Below, piece after piece: positions 16,830-26,212 of a stretch of 64,000 nt of DNA (its first letter is position 1; every line of letters begins with the position of its first letter). The translations under genes and the position numbers were made by a program. The DNA lies in assembly GCF_000015165.1 (NCBI RefSeq), contig NC_009485.1, positions 868,001 through 932,000 of the forward strand, in the 5' to 3' direction. The notes below the pieces were generated by a model. The model had not been told where the DNA came from and did no database searches. It saw only the letters and a list, made by a program, of their open reading frames with translations. This DNA comes from Bradyrhizobium sp. BTAi1. GTDB lineage: Bacteria > Pseudomonadota > Alphaproteobacteria > Rhizobiales > Xanthobacteraceae.

Positions 16830-19800
16830 CTATTCCGCCGCCACCATCTGCTGGATCCGCCATTGCCCGAGCAGCGCGCGCAGCGACGCAGGCTTCAGCG
16901 GCTTGTTCAGCACGGCGATGTTTTCGTCGCGGGCGGCGGCGCGGACATGGGGGCTGCGGTCGGCGGTGATCAGGATCGCCGGCAGCGCCTCGTCGAAGCG
17001 GCGGCGGATGTCGCGGATGGCGGCGATGCCGTTGCCGCGATCGAGGTGATAATCGACCAGGAGCCCCGTGATGGCGCCGTTGCGGGCGGCGATGGCCTCG
17101 ACGGCGGATTCCGGATCAGGGACGGCGATCACCTCGGCGTCCCAGGCGGTGAGCAGGGTGCGCATGCCGTCGAGAATGGCCGGGTCGTTCTCGATGCAGA
17201 CGATCAGCGCGCCGGAGATCGGCGTCGTTGCCAGCGGCGTGGCGCTGGTGACGGCGGCGGTGTGATTGACCGCCTTGGCGATCGGCACCGTCACCGAGAA
17301 GGCCGAGCCGCGGCCGGGCTGCGAGTCCAGCGCAATGCCGTGATTGAGCACGCGCGCGATGCGCTCGACGATCGAAAGGCCGAGGCCGAGGCCGCGGGCG
17401 ATGCGCGCGCCCTGTTCGAGGCGGTGGAATTCCTTGAAGATCTCGCCGCGCTTGACCGGCGGGATGCCGACGCCGGTGTCCCAGACGCCGATCTGCAGCG
17501 ATGCGCCGCGGCGGCGGCAGCCGACCAGCACGCGGCCCTTGGGCGTGTATTTGATGGCGTTGGAGATGAGGTTCTGCAGCAGCCGGCGCAGCAGCAGCCG
17601 ATCTGATTCCACCGGCAGCGAACACGGCACGAAGGTCAGCGCGAGGCCCTTGGCGCGCGCCGCCGGCGCGAATTCGATCTCCAACGAGCGCATCAGATCG
17701 GCCATCTTGAAGCTTGAGACCTGTGGCGTCATCGCGCCGGCATCGAGCCGGGAAATGTCGAGCAGCGCGCCCAGGATTTCCTCGATGGCTTCAAGGGAGT
17801 CGTCGATGTTCTCGACCAGGCGCGACTCCTCGCCAGCGGTCTGCCGCTCGACCAGGCTTGTGATGTAGAGCCGCGCGGCATTCAGCGGCTGCAGGATGTC
17901 GTGGCTGGCCGCCGCGAGAAAGCGGGTCTTGGAGATGTTGGCATCCTCGGCGGCGCTCTTGGCCAGCGCGAGCTCGGAGTTCAGCCGCGTCAGCTCCTCG
18001 GTGCGGTCGCGCACGCGCTTTTCGAGCGTCGCATTGGCGCGCTCCAGTGCCTCGGCGGCTTCGAAGGAGGGCGTCACATCGGTGAAGGTGATGACGAGGC
18101 CGCCATCCGGCATGCGATTGGTGCGGACCTCGATCACCATGTGGCGGTCGGCGAGACGTTCGAGATAGGGCTCGCCCTCGGTGGTGTAGGCGGCGAGCCG
18201 GCGTGCCAGCAGTGCCTCGCTGTCCTCATAGGTCGGCGCGCCGATCGTGCCCATGAATTCGAGGATTTCTCTCAAGGGGCTGCCGATCTGCACCAGATGC
18301 GGCGGCAGGCCGAGCAGATCGACGAACTGGCCGTTGGAGCAGATCAGCTGCAGATCGGCGTCGAACACGGCGATGCCCTGGCGCACATGGTTGAGCGCGG
18401 TCTGCAGGATCTCCCGGTTGAAATGCAGCGCGGCGTGGGAGTCGTCGAGCAGCTTCAGCGCCGCCTTCGCCGACACCGTGCGCTTGCGCAGCAAGAGCGA
18501 CATCACGAGGCGCGACGACGCCGCGCCGATCGAGGAGGCGATGAGGTGCTCGGCATGGCGCAGCAGTTCGAAATCGGCGGGCGCGGCCGGATCGAGCGGC
18601 AGGTTGCGCTGGGCGGCAAACGCCTCGAACGAGGCGCGGGCGCGGTCGGGGCCGAGATATTGGCCGACCGTGGTCTGGATGTCCTGCACGGTCACGGTGG
18701 AGCGCCAGCGCCGGAAGCTCGGCGCGCTGGGCGTCAGCTCTGCCGGCACGAACAGGTCGGCTTGCAACAGCTCGATCGACGACGGCTGCCGGGCCAGCGA
18801 CAGCACGATGTAGGTGAGCAGGTTGAGCGACAGGCTCCACAGCACGCCATGCAGCAGCGGCGGCAGATCGGTGCCGAGCAGCGCCTGCGGCTTGAGCGCC
18901 TCGAGCCCGAACGGACCATGCTGCAAGAACAGAATGCCCGACGTGGACGTGTCGAGGAAGCTCGGGATGAACAGCGTGTACAGCCAGACGGCGAAGCCGA
19001 CCAGCATGCCGCCCATCGCGCCGCGCGCGGTGGCGCGCCGCCACAACAGGCCGCCGAAGAAGCTCGGCGCCAGCTGCGCGATCGCGGCAAAGGACAACAG
19101 GCCGATCGCGGCGAGTTGGGTCGTGCCGAGCGCGCGGTAGTAGAAATAGGCCATCACCATGATGGCGAAGATCGCGATCCGCCTTGTGCCGAGCAGGAAG
19201 CCTGCGAAGTCGCGCCCGATCTCGCGCTGCTCCTGCTGGCGCTGTAGCACCAGGGGCACGACGATGTCGTTGCACACCATGATCGACAGCGCGACGCATT
19301 CGACAATCACCATGGCGGTCGCGGCCGACAGGCCGCCGACGAAGACCAGCACCGACAGCCATTGCGAGTTGGCCTCGATCGGCAGCGCCAGCACATACAT
19401 GTCGCTGTCGACCGCGCCGAACGGAAAGGTGATGAGGCCGGCGAGCGCGATCGGGATCACGAACAAATTGATCGCGACGAGATATAGCGGGAACATCCAG
19501 CGCGCCCGCGACACCTCGGCGTCGTCGGCATTCTCGACCACGCTGACGTGAAACTGGCGCGGCAGCAGCATCGCGGCGCAGAACGACAGCAGCGTCATGG
19601 TCAGGAAGCTGCCGATGCCCGGCACATATTCCAGCGCGCGCTCGGCCTCGGGAGACTTCATCGCGCGCTCGATCAGCTCGACCGGCGAGAACATCCAGAA
19701 GGTGACGAAGGCGCCTGCCGCGATGAAGGCGATCAGCTTGATGATCGATTCGGTCGCGACCGCCAGCATCAACCCGTGCTGATGCTCGGTGGCGTCGGTC

Positions 19801-20339
19801 TGGCGGGTGCCGAACAGCACCGCGAAGATCGCCATTGCGAGCGTCACCATCAGTGCCATGTCGCCGACGATCGGGATATGAGCGAAGGCGCGGTCGTCGA
19901 CCATGATGGTTTCGAGCGACGACGCCACCGCCTTGAGCTGCAGCGCGATATAGGGCACCGAGCCGATGATCGCGATCAGCGCCACCGTCGCCGCCACGGC
20001 CTGGCTCTTGCCGTAGCGGGCGCCGATCAGGTCGGCCACCGAGGTGATGTTTTGCGACTTGGCGAGCTGGATCACCCGGCGCAGCAGCGGCGTGCAGGCG
20101 CCGACCATCAGGATCGGCCCGAGATAGATCGCGAGGAAGTCGACGCTGTTGCGCGAGGCGAAGCCGACCGAGCCGAAGAAGGTCCAGGACGTGCAATAGA
20201 TGGCGAGCGACAGCGGGTAGATCAGCCCGGCCAAGCGCGACGGCCGCCGGTCGCCGGCCCGGTTGCCACGGCTGGCGACCAGGAACAGAAAGCCGATATA
20301 GCCGAACGCAGCGGCGATCACGCCCCAGTCATGCAGCAT
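16830..20339 (-). CDS. Hybrid sensor histidine kinase fused to a sodium/solute-symporter domain (CrbS/MctS-like)
   Basis: 1169 residues from MLHDWGV, the start that opens the first membrane segment. Residues ~1-500 form a 13-helix SLC5/SSF transporter-like module (ITSVADLIGARYGKSQAVA, and GGLSAATAMVIVECVALSIMVCND). It is followed by a PAS domain (~640-760), a short coiled coil, and HisKA with phospho-acceptor His813 (RFLAAASHDILQPLNAARLY). Next come HATPase_c with N-box NLISNAIKYTP and G-boxes DTGVGIP and GLGLGLS, and a receiver domain with Asp1096 (LLVDYHLDRG). The kinase class includes CrbS, MxtR and MctS, which sense acetate or monocarboxylates. The likely output is the NarL-type regulator at 8885. 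hemA ends about 240 bp upstream. Confidence 0.9.
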   Translation of the reverse strand: MLHDWGVIAAAFGYIGFLFLVASRGNRAGDRRPSRLAGLIYPLSLAIYCTSWTFFGSVGFASRNSVDFLAIYLGPILMVGACTPLLRRVIQLAKSQNITSVADLIGARYGKSQAVAATVALIAIIGSVPYIALQLKAVASSLETIMVDDRAFAHIPIVGDMALMVTLAMAIFAVLFGTRQTDATEHQHGLMLAVATESIIKLIAFIAAGAFVTFWMFSPVELIERAMKSPEAERALEYVPGIGSFLTMTLLSFCAAMLLPRQFHVSVVENADDAEVSRARWMFPLYLVAINLFVIPIALAGLITFPFGAVDSDMYVLALPIEANSQWLSVLVFVGGLSAATAMVIVECVALSIMVCNDIVVPLVLQRQQEQREIGRDFAGFLLGTRRIAIFAIMVMAYFYYRALGTTQLAAIGLLSFAAIAQLAPSFFGGLLWRRATARGAMGGMLVGFAVWLYTLFIPSFLDTSTSGILFLQHGPFGLEALKPQALLGTDLPPLLHGVLWSLSLNLLTYIVLSLARQPSSIELLQADLFVPAELTPSAPSFRRWRSTVTVQDIQTTVGQYLGPDRARASFEAFAAQRNLPLDPAAPADFELLRHAEHLIASSIGAASSRLVMSLLLRKRTVSAKAALKLLDDSHAALHFNREILQTALNHVRQGIAVFDADLQLICSNGQFVDLLGLPPHLVQIGSPLREILEFMGTIGAPTYEDSEALLARRLAAYTTEGEPYLERLADRHMVIEVRTNRMPDGGLVITFTDVTPSFEAAEALERANATLEKRVRDRTEELTRLNSELALAKSAAEDANISKTRFLAAASHDILQPLNAARLYITSLVERQTAGEESRLVENIDDSLEAIEEILGALLDISRLDAGAMTPQVSSFKMADLMRSLEIEFAPAARAKGLALTFVPCSLPVESDRLLLRRLLQNLISNAIKYTPKGRVLVGCRRRGASLQIGVWDTGVGIPPVKRGEIFKEFHRLEQGARIARGLGLGLSIVERIARVLNHGIALDSQPGRGSAFSVTVPIAKAVNHTAAVTSATPLATTPISGALIVCIENDPAILDGMRTLLTAWDAEVIAVPDPESAVEAIAARNGAITGLLVDYHLDRGNGIAAIRDIRRRFDEALPAILITADRSPHVRAAARDENIAVLNKPLKPASLRALLGQWRIQQMVAAE

Positions 20340-20499
20340 GGCTTTGCGCGAACTCCTCGGTCGCTCCACCCTGTGGATCGGGATGCGAACTTAGCGCTTT
20401 GCCGGAGGCGGGGCGATAGCGATGTGGCGGCGGACGCTGGAATAGGGATGTCGCGCGTCATCGTGTTGAGAGCCGAGCTCTTACGGCTCGGCCGGTCGG

Positions 20500-20526
20500 C
20501 TCCCCTCCCCCTTGCGTGGAGGGGAG
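20500..20526. repeat. Palindromic intergenic element / possible terminator after hemA
   Basis: Arms CTCCCCTCC and GGAGGGGAG with a 9-base loop, between hemA and the downstream sensor kinase, both on the minus strand. Similar CTCCCC-type hairpins occur at 42943-42965 and 59625-59647. It may end hemA transcription, though no clear T-run follows. Confidence 0.5.
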
Positions 20527-20578
20527 CGCACCGCCTTGGCGGCGGGGGGCTGTGCGCTCACCAAAGCAGAAGCGAAAA

Positions 20579-21808
20579 CTACTCCGCCGCCAGCGGCTTC
20601 TTGTGCAGTGCGAGGCCGAGGCGTTCCCAGACCTGCAGCAGGGCCTCGGCGAGGCGGTCGATCAGGCCGTCATCGTGATAGGGGGAGGGCGTGATGCGCA
20701 GGCGCTCGGTGCCCTTGGCGACCGTCGGATAGTTGATCGGCTGGATGTAGATGCCGTGCTCTTCGAGCAGCAGGTCGGAGGCCTGCTTGCACTTCTCGGG
20801 ATCGCCGACGAACAGCGGCACGATATGGGTGTCATTGGCCATGACCGGCAGGCCGGCGGCATTGAGGATCGACTTGACGCGTGCGGCGCGGTCCTGGTGG
20901 CGCTCGCGTTCCCAGCTCGACGACTTCAGGTGCCTGATCGCAGCAGTGGCCGCCGAGCAGATCGGCGGCGGCAGCGCGGTCGTGAAGATGAAGCCCGGCG
21001 CGTAGGAGCGCACGGCGTCGATGATCTCGCCCTTGGCGGCGATATAGCCGCCGAGGCAGCCGAACGCCTTCGCAAGCGTGCCTTCGAGGATGTCGATGCG
21101 GTGCATGACGCCGTCGCGCTCGGCGATACCGCCGCCGCGCGGGCCGTACATGCCGACCGCATGCACCTCGTCGACATAGGTCATCGCCTTGTAGCGCTCG
21201 GCGAGATCGCAGATCGCCGAGAGCGGCGCGACGTCGCCGTCCATCGAATACAGGCTCTCGCAGGCGATGAGCTTCGGCCGGTCGGGGCCGGCGGCGATCA
21301 GCAGCTGCTCGAGATGGGCGAGATCGTTGTGGCGCCAGATCTGGCGCTCGCAGCCGGACTGGCGCACGCCCTCGATCATCGAATTGTGGTTGAGCGCGTC
21401 CGACAGGATCAGGCAGTCCGGGATCAGCTTGGCGAGCGTAGCGATGCCGGTCTGGTTGGAGACATAGCCCGAGGTGAACAGCAGCGCCGCTTCCTTGCCG
21501 TGGAGATCGGCGAGCTCGGCTTCCAGTTGCACCAGCGGATGATGCGTTCCGGCGATGTTGCGGGTGCCGCCGGCGCCAGTGCCGACGCGGGTTGCGGTCT
21601 CGACCATCGCGCCGACCACCTTCGGATGCTGACCCATGCCGAGATAGTCGTTGGAGCACCAGATCACGACATTGCGCGGACCGCTCGGGGAATGCCAGGT
21701 CGCGTGCGGGAACCGGCCGGCGATGCGTTCGAGATCGGCGAAAACCCTGTAGCGACGTTCATCATGCAGACGACCGAGGGCGGCACTGAAGTACTGGCTG
21801 TAGTCCAT
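20579..21808 (-). CDS. hemA: 5-aminolevulinate synthase
   Basis: 409 residues, the standard length for rhizobial HemA. It condenses glycine with succinyl-CoA to 5-aminolevulinate, the first step of tetrapyrrole (haem) synthesis in alphaproteobacteria. Visible hallmarks: [21 protein letters not shown] at the N-terminus, [29 protein letters not shown] (glycine-rich substrate site), [10 protein letters not shown] (Asp that pairs with the PLP pyridine nitrogen) and [11 protein letters not shown] with Lys247, the Schiff-base lysine. An in-frame GTG one codon earlier is possible, but the ATG is preferred. An 18-bp perfect palindrome lies 16-33 bases upstream of the start codon. Confidence 0.97.
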   Translation of the reverse strand: MDYSQYFSAALGRLHDERRYRVFADLERIAGRFPHATWHSPSGPRNVVIWCSNDYLGMGQHPKVVGAMVETATRVGTGAGGTRNIAGTHHPLVQLEAELADLHGKEAALLFTSGYVSNQTGIATLAKLIPDCLILSDALNHNSMIEGVRQSGCERQIWRHNDLAHLEQLLIAAGPDRPKLIACESLYSMDGDVAPLSAICDLAERYKAMTYVDEVHAVGMYGPRGGGIAERDGVMHRIDILEGTLAKAFGCLGGYIAAKGEIIDAVRSYAPGFIFTTALPPPICSAATAAIRHLKSSSWERERHQDRAARVKSILNAAGLPVMANDTHIVPLFVGDPEKCKQASDLLLEEHGIYIQPINYPTVAKGTERLRITPSPYHDDGLIDRLAEALLQVWERLGLALHKKPLAAE

Positions 21809-21823
21809 CACGAAACCTGACGT

Positions 21824-21841
21824 GCTGCGCTGCAGCGCAGC
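21824..21841. promoter_or_regulatory. 18-bp perfect palindrome in the hemA leader
   Basis: GCTGCGCTGCAGCGCAGC is fully self-complementary and lies immediately upstream of the hemA ribosome-binding region on the minus strand. In RNA it would form a stable 7-bp stem with a TGCA loop; in DNA it could be an operator. No TTGAT-N4-ATCAA FixK/Fnr box was found in the upstream 200 bp. Confidence 0.45.
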
Positions 21842-22043
21842 GCCTGGAACGGACCCTCTAAGCGACGGGGTTCTAAAGCCTTCTTAGAGCGTTTCCAGAG
21901 CGGCTGTCGAGCCGGAATCCCACGGCAGGAGTTGGGCGATTTGTCCAAGGCCGCCGCGAAGCGGGGCAATGTCGGCCGAACCGCGCTTGCATTGTGGCGA
22001 CGTTGCGGAGTGGCGACGTTGCGGAGCGGCGCCGGTCGATCTG

Positions 22044-22244
22044 TCAGCCGCCGCTCTCAGGCTCATCCGCGACCGAAGTCACCGCCGGATGGGCGAGCCG
22101 CTCCTGGTAACGCCGGATGTTTGCCACCACCTCGGGTGGCCATTCGCGTCGGGTCAGCTCGGCCGGATCGACGCTGCCGATGCGATCTGCCTCGCCTTCG
22201 GTTTCGAAGGCGACGGCTCCGCCGCCAAGATTGAGACGAAACAT
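22044..22244 (-). CDS. Small protein of unknown function
   Basis: 66 residues, acidic, opening FRLNLGGGAVAFETEGEADRI and ending DEPESGG. It has a well-placed GGGAGAAACC ribosome-binding site before the ATG, and its codon choice fits the neighbours. It lies between hemA and the large metallophosphoesterase gene, on the same strand as both, 57 bp downstream of the latter. No recognised domain, signal or membrane segment. It could be the tail of the phosphoesterase transcription unit. Moderate confidence that it is a real gene. Confidence 0.5.
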   Translation of the reverse strand: MFRLNLGGGAVAFETEGEADRIGSVDPAELTRREWPPEVVANIRRYQERLAHPAVTSVADEPESGG

Positions 22245-22301
22245 GGTTTCTCCCGAAAGCCCGTGGATCGATACGCGTCGTGCACCCGCAGCTTACGACC
22301 T

Positions 22302-24920
22302 TTACGATAGTGGTCTATCCGTTGCGCCGCAAGGTGATGAACTCTCCGTCTCGTCGCGCTCGCCGCGCACCGCCCGGATGATCTTGTCTGTCTGCGCCTG
22401 CGCCAGCGTGCGCAGCCACAACCGCTGCTTATCGTCCATGTCCTTGATAGAAGAAGCATAGGAGGATGAATCGACGGTAACCACGCCGATCGTTGCCCAG
22501 GGCGGAGGCCGCCGGGCGTCCTCGGTGCCGGTATGATAGACTGGCAAAGCGAGAACGTGGACCGCCTCGTCGTCAGCCTCGGCCGGCGGATACGGCACCG
22601 GCGTGATCAACGACTTTGCGACACCTTCGGGGTCGCTGATGACGCCACCATGGCTCCAGGCGATGGTCCGGCGCTGCTGGAAGGCGGCGCCGCTGACGCC
22701 ATCGCCATAAGGGATGCTGAAGCTCCGCGGCAACTCCTCGCGCCGCGGCCCGGAGCGCCGGCTGAGGACGGGCCTCAGGACAAGATCCGCGGCGTCGTGG
22801 ACCATCAGCGCGATCGTCCACTTCTCGTCCCGGCTGACGCGGCCGAGTTTCAGCTCCGTTTCCAGGGTCTGCACCAGAAGGTCGAACTGCCTGATCGCTT
22901 CGCGGTCGTCAGCCGTCGTGTTCCCCGCATCGATCCGATCGCCCAGATTGAGCAGCGTGCGGTGCCATTCCCGCGTATTGCCGGCGATCGTGCGATTCTC
23001 GGGCTCTCCCGGCACCTGCCAGCGCAGCGAATATTGGTAGCCGACCAGCGGGTGCTCGATCACCAGCTTCCATGTCTGCGATGGCGCATCGTAGCTGAGC
23101 GCGTGCGCTTCTTCGTGCAACGTGTCGGAGTCGATCTCCAGCCCGGGCGGCGCGCCGGTGGTGTCGTCGAGCTTCGCATCGCCCCACTGATCGATCTCGT
23201 AGTTGGGATAACGCGGCGGTCGCCGGCATTCGACATCGGGCTGCACCTGGCCCAGGCTCCGCGGAAACCGCACCTTCAGGATCAATGTCCGCGCCGGAAA
23301 GGTGACGCGCACCCCCACCCATTCGTGGTCGAAGCCTTGCGGCCGCGGCTTTCGGGTGCCCCGTTCCAGCCGCTCGACCGCCTCCCATTGCGTCATCATC
23401 ATGCAGTTGGCGCAGCCATGGCTGAACTCGTAGGGCACCGGCTTGTCGCCCTTTGAGATGCCGCCGCCAGGAAATTTGAGCCAGTAGTAGTCGCATTGCC
23501 GGTCGTCTCTCGCGCTCCTCGGATAGTCGGACGCCGGAACGATCTCAAAACCTGCCTTGGCCGTCTCCGGGGCCAGGGTAAGAGTGTCCTGCACGAAATG
23601 GCCGTATGTCGGCAGATACATGACCAGCGGGCGCTTGTCGTAGCGGCCGATATCGCCCTGCACACGCAATCCCTTGATCCGATGGGTCACCCAGAGATCG
23701 CCATTCTCGGTGATCTCACAGCTCTGCTCGCGCGCCTCGCATTCGATCGGGTGGCGCTCGCGGGCACGAGCATGGGCGCGTCGCTTCGCGGCCGCGAGCG
23801 GCTCTTTGTAGACGCGGTAGTCGGCACCGGCCGTGCCGTCCGGTCGTGGCGACTGGCCAGCACCATAGAACACGCTCTTGACCTCGATCTGGCCGGTCGG
23901 CGCAATCCTGATCAGATTGATGCTGTTGTGGTTTGTGTTGTCCGGCGTGGCCATGGCGGCGCTGCCGGCGGAAACCACCGCCATCGGGTAGCCATCGCTC
24001 GAATCGTCGCCGAAATCGATGCGGGCAAATTGCGTCTTGTGCCAATGGCCATGCAGGATGAGGTCGAACTGATGATTAGCGAGAATCCGCAGCAAGGCAC
24101 CGGCATTGCGAAACACCATCATGGGCTCGCCGGTCGTCTTGTGCCCGTTCGGTGCAAAGGCGATCGGCAGGACGTGATGGTGCACGATGGCGACGCGCGC
24201 CACATAGTTCTCTTTGGCCTGCTGCAGCTTGCTGGGCAGCGCCAGCAGCACGTCATTGTCGACGATGCCGGTCGCCACGCCGAGATTGCCGCCGGACCCG
24301 TTCGAGTCGAACATCGCGAGCAGGATCGGCGCCGAACGGGCGACGCGGACCAGCGGCAGCGGCGCTGCGGCAGGCAATAGCCGGGCGAAGTCATCGGCCT
24401 GGTCCCAGGGCATGATGGCCCGCCCGCCGAACAGGGCCACGGTTCGTGCCCATGCCCTCCGGGCCCAGCCGGCGTCCTGCGGGCGGGTGCCGGCCGGCAG
24501 TCCGAGTGGCTGCGGGCCGAAATCGAGCACCGCAGTCCTGAGCTTCGTCTGCAGCGCCTGCTCGGCCCGCGCCGTGTTTCCGCCGGAGAATATCCGCTCG
24601 AACCAATTCAACCGCGGCATCCCCATCGCGATGCCGCTTTCGAATACGTCATGGTTGCCGGGCACGACGACCAATTCGGCCTTGCGGCCGCGGCCATCGC
24701 CCCAACGCTTGTCCGAGCTTTCCTGGGTTCGCCGCAGCAATGTGTCGAGCGCTCCCTTGGCGGTCAGCAGATGCTCCGGCGAGGGATCGTCGACGAGGTC
24801 GCCCGATACCACGATGATATGGGGATCGAAGTCGACGACGCAGCCGACGACCGCCTGCCACGTAGCCGCGCTGAAATTCAGTCCGAAATGAATGTCTGAA
24901 ATATGCGCAATATGGATCAT
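22302..24920 (-). CDS. Metallophosphoesterase fused to an unknown beta-rich domain and a C-terminal GAF-like domain
   Basis: 872 residues. Residues 1-330 form a calcineurin-like phosphoesterase with complete metal motifs: Asp9/His11 (ISDIHFG), Asp41 (SGDLVDD), Asn89/His90 (PGNHD), His247-249 (VHHHV) and His292/His294 (GHWHK). Residues ~330-660 match nothing I know. They are rich in beta-type segments (THRIKGLRVQGD, WVGVRVTFPARTLILKVRF, WKLVIEHPLVGYQYSLRW) and contain a possible metal site Cys503-x-x-Cys506. Residues ~665-855 look like a GAF fold (SFSIPYGDGVSGAAFQQRRTIAW, VHVLALPVYHT, WATIGVVTVDSS). No signal peptide or membrane helix, so probably cytoplasmic. A ligand-controlled phosphoesterase or nuclease is one reading; the true role is unknown. 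Confidence 0.8.
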   Translation of the reverse strand: MIHIAHISDIHFGLNFSAATWQAVVGCVVDFDPHIIVVSGDLVDDPSPEHLLTAKGALDTLLRRTQESSDKRWGDGRGRKAELVVVPGNHDVFESGIAMGMPRLNWFERIFSGGNTARAEQALQTKLRTAVLDFGPQPLGLPAGTRPQDAGWARRAWARTVALFGGRAIMPWDQADDFARLLPAAAPLPLVRVARSAPILLAMFDSNGSGGNLGVATGIVDNDVLLALPSKLQQAKENYVARVAIVHHHVLPIAFAPNGHKTTGEPMMVFRNAGALLRILANHQFDLILHGHWHKTQFARIDFGDDSSDGYPMAVVSAGSAAMATPDNTNHNSINLIRIAPTGQIEVKSVFYGAGQSPRPDGTAGADYRVYKEPLAAAKRRAHARARERHPIECEAREQSCEITENGDLWVTHRIKGLRVQGDIGRYDKRPLVMYLPTYGHFVQDTLTLAPETAKAGFEIVPASDYPRSARDDRQCDYYWLKFPGGGISKGDKPVPYEFSHGCANCMMMTQWEAVERLERGTRKPRPQGFDHEWVGVRVTFPARTLILKVRFPRSLGQVQPDVECRRPPRYPNYEIDQWGDAKLDDTTGAPPGLEIDSDTLHEEAHALSYDAPSQTWKLVIEHPLVGYQYSLRWQVPGEPENRTIAGNTREWHRTLLNLGDRIDAGNTTADDREAIRQFDLLVQTLETELKLGRVSRDEKWTIALMVHDAADLVLRPVLSRRSGPRREELPRSFSIPYGDGVSGAAFQQRRTIAWSHGGVISDPEGVAKSLITPVPYPPAEADDEAVHVLALPVYHTGTEDARRPPPWATIGVVTVDSSSYASSIKDMDDKQRLWLRTLAQAQTDKIIRAVRGERDETESSSPCGATDRPLS

Positions 24921-24994
24921 GATCGCTCCACCCGATCATTCTAGTTCGGGTTGAGCGGTGGATGAAAGGGGATCTTCGGACCGCGCGCCGGGTC

Positions 24995-26059
24995 TCAGGT
25001 CGTCCGGTAATGCAGCACGCCGTCGATCTCCTGGCTGGTCAGGCGGCCCTCGACCAGCATGTAGTTGACATGGGCGATCAACTCGCCGGCGGCGAAGCCC
25101 ATCTGGTGCGGGTCGAGCACATGCTTGTGGAACACGACCGGGACCAGCTGTGCCGAGGTCTTGGATTGCTCGCGACAGGCGTCCGCGATCATCCGGCAGC
25201 GCTCCTCATGATGGTCGGCAAGCTGCTTGATGCGGGTCTTGAGGCCGTAGAACGGTACGCCATGACCGGGCAGCACCAGCACGTCATAGGGCAGGGTGGT
25301 GGTGAGGCTCGCCAGCGACGCCAGATATTCGCCGAGCGAGTTCTGGTCGGGCTCGACCGCCCAGACGCTGACATTGGGCGAGATCTTGCTCAGCACCTGG
25401 TCGGCGGAGAGGAACAGCTTGTCGGCGGCGCAATACAGCATGACCTGGTCGAGCGCATGACCGCCGCCGGTGATGACCTTGAAGCGCCGGCTGCCGATCT
25501 GGATTTCGTCGCCATGCGAGATGCGGCGGTAGGACGCCGGCAGCACCGAGACGCGCTGCAGATATTCCTGGCCGCGGCCGAGCAGCTTGTCGGTCAGGGT
25601 CTCGTCCATGCCGTGGCGGCGGAAGAACAGCCGCTGCGCGTTGCGGCGCTCCTCGGTGCCGCGATTCTGGTGGTAGACCGATTGCAGATATTCGACCTGC
25701 GACATGACCAGCGGGCAGGCGAAGCGCTCGACGATCCAGCCCGCCAGTCCGACATGGTCGGGATGCGAATGGGTGACGATCAGCCTGCTGATCTTCACAT
25801 GCTTCAGCGGACCGTCGAGCAGCCGCGTCCAGGCGGCGATCGATTCCTCATTGCCGAAGCCGGAATCCACCGCCACCCAGTTGTCGCCGTCGGCAAGCAG
25901 ATAGATGTTCACATGGTTGAGGCGGAACGGCAGTTTCAGCCGCAGCCACAATACGCCGGTCGCGACCTCCACGACCTGATCCTCTCCGGGATGCTGCTCC
26001 CAGGGATATCGCAGGGCCTCGGCGGAGGAATGAACAGTTTCGGTCTTGGTCATGCTCAT
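24995..26059 (-). CDS. Metallo-beta-lactamase-fold hydrolase
   Basis: 354 residues. The MBL metal motif THSHPDHVGLAGW is near residue 95, with NIYLLADGDNWVAVDSGFG before it, GGGHALDQVMLYCAADKLFLSADQVL (second His and bridging Asp) and LPGHGVPFYG (final His). A C-terminal ~70-residue helical domain (HHEERCRMIADACREQ, ELIAHVNYMLVEGRL) resembles the LACTB2-like winged-helix extension. The GGGHALDQ stretch departs slightly from the usual GHTPG. It probably hydrolyses thioesters or similar in the cytoplasm. MSMTKTE offers two nearby ATGs. It stands alone, upstream of the phosphoesterase gene on the same strand (74 bp apart). Confidence 0.88.
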   Translation of the reverse strand: MSMTKTETVHSSAEALRYPWEQHPGEDQVVEVATGVLWLRLKLPFRLNHVNIYLLADGDNWVAVDSGFGNEESIAAWTRLLDGPLKHVKISRLIVTHSHPDHVGLAGWIVERFACPLVMSQVEYLQSVYHQNRGTEERRNAQRLFFRRHGMDETLTDKLLGRGQEYLQRVSVLPASYRRISHGDEIQIGSRRFKVITGGGHALDQVMLYCAADKLFLSADQVLSKISPNVSVWAVEPDQNSLGEYLASLASLTTTLPYDVLVLPGHGVPFYGLKTRIKQLADHHEERCRMIADACREQSKTSAQLVPVVFHKHVLDPHQMGFAAGELIAHVNYMLVEGRLTSQEIDGVLHYRTT

Positions 26060-26212
26060 CGATTAACGGCCGCCGCGGGCGAGCGCCAGCCGAAAAAGAC
26101 ATGGCTGGACGGCATTCCGGGACGCGGCAGGCCGGGGCCGACGACCTTCCCTTCTCACCCTGATCAGCCCGGCCGCAGGCGGGCGTCTCGAAGCGCGAGG
26201 TCCGGATGCTGA

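Noticed and set aside
21809..22043. FixK/Fnr box (TTGAT-N4-ATCAA) upstream of hemA
   Set aside because: No half-site pair with correct spacing was found; TTGTCCAA near 21938 does not fit the consensus.
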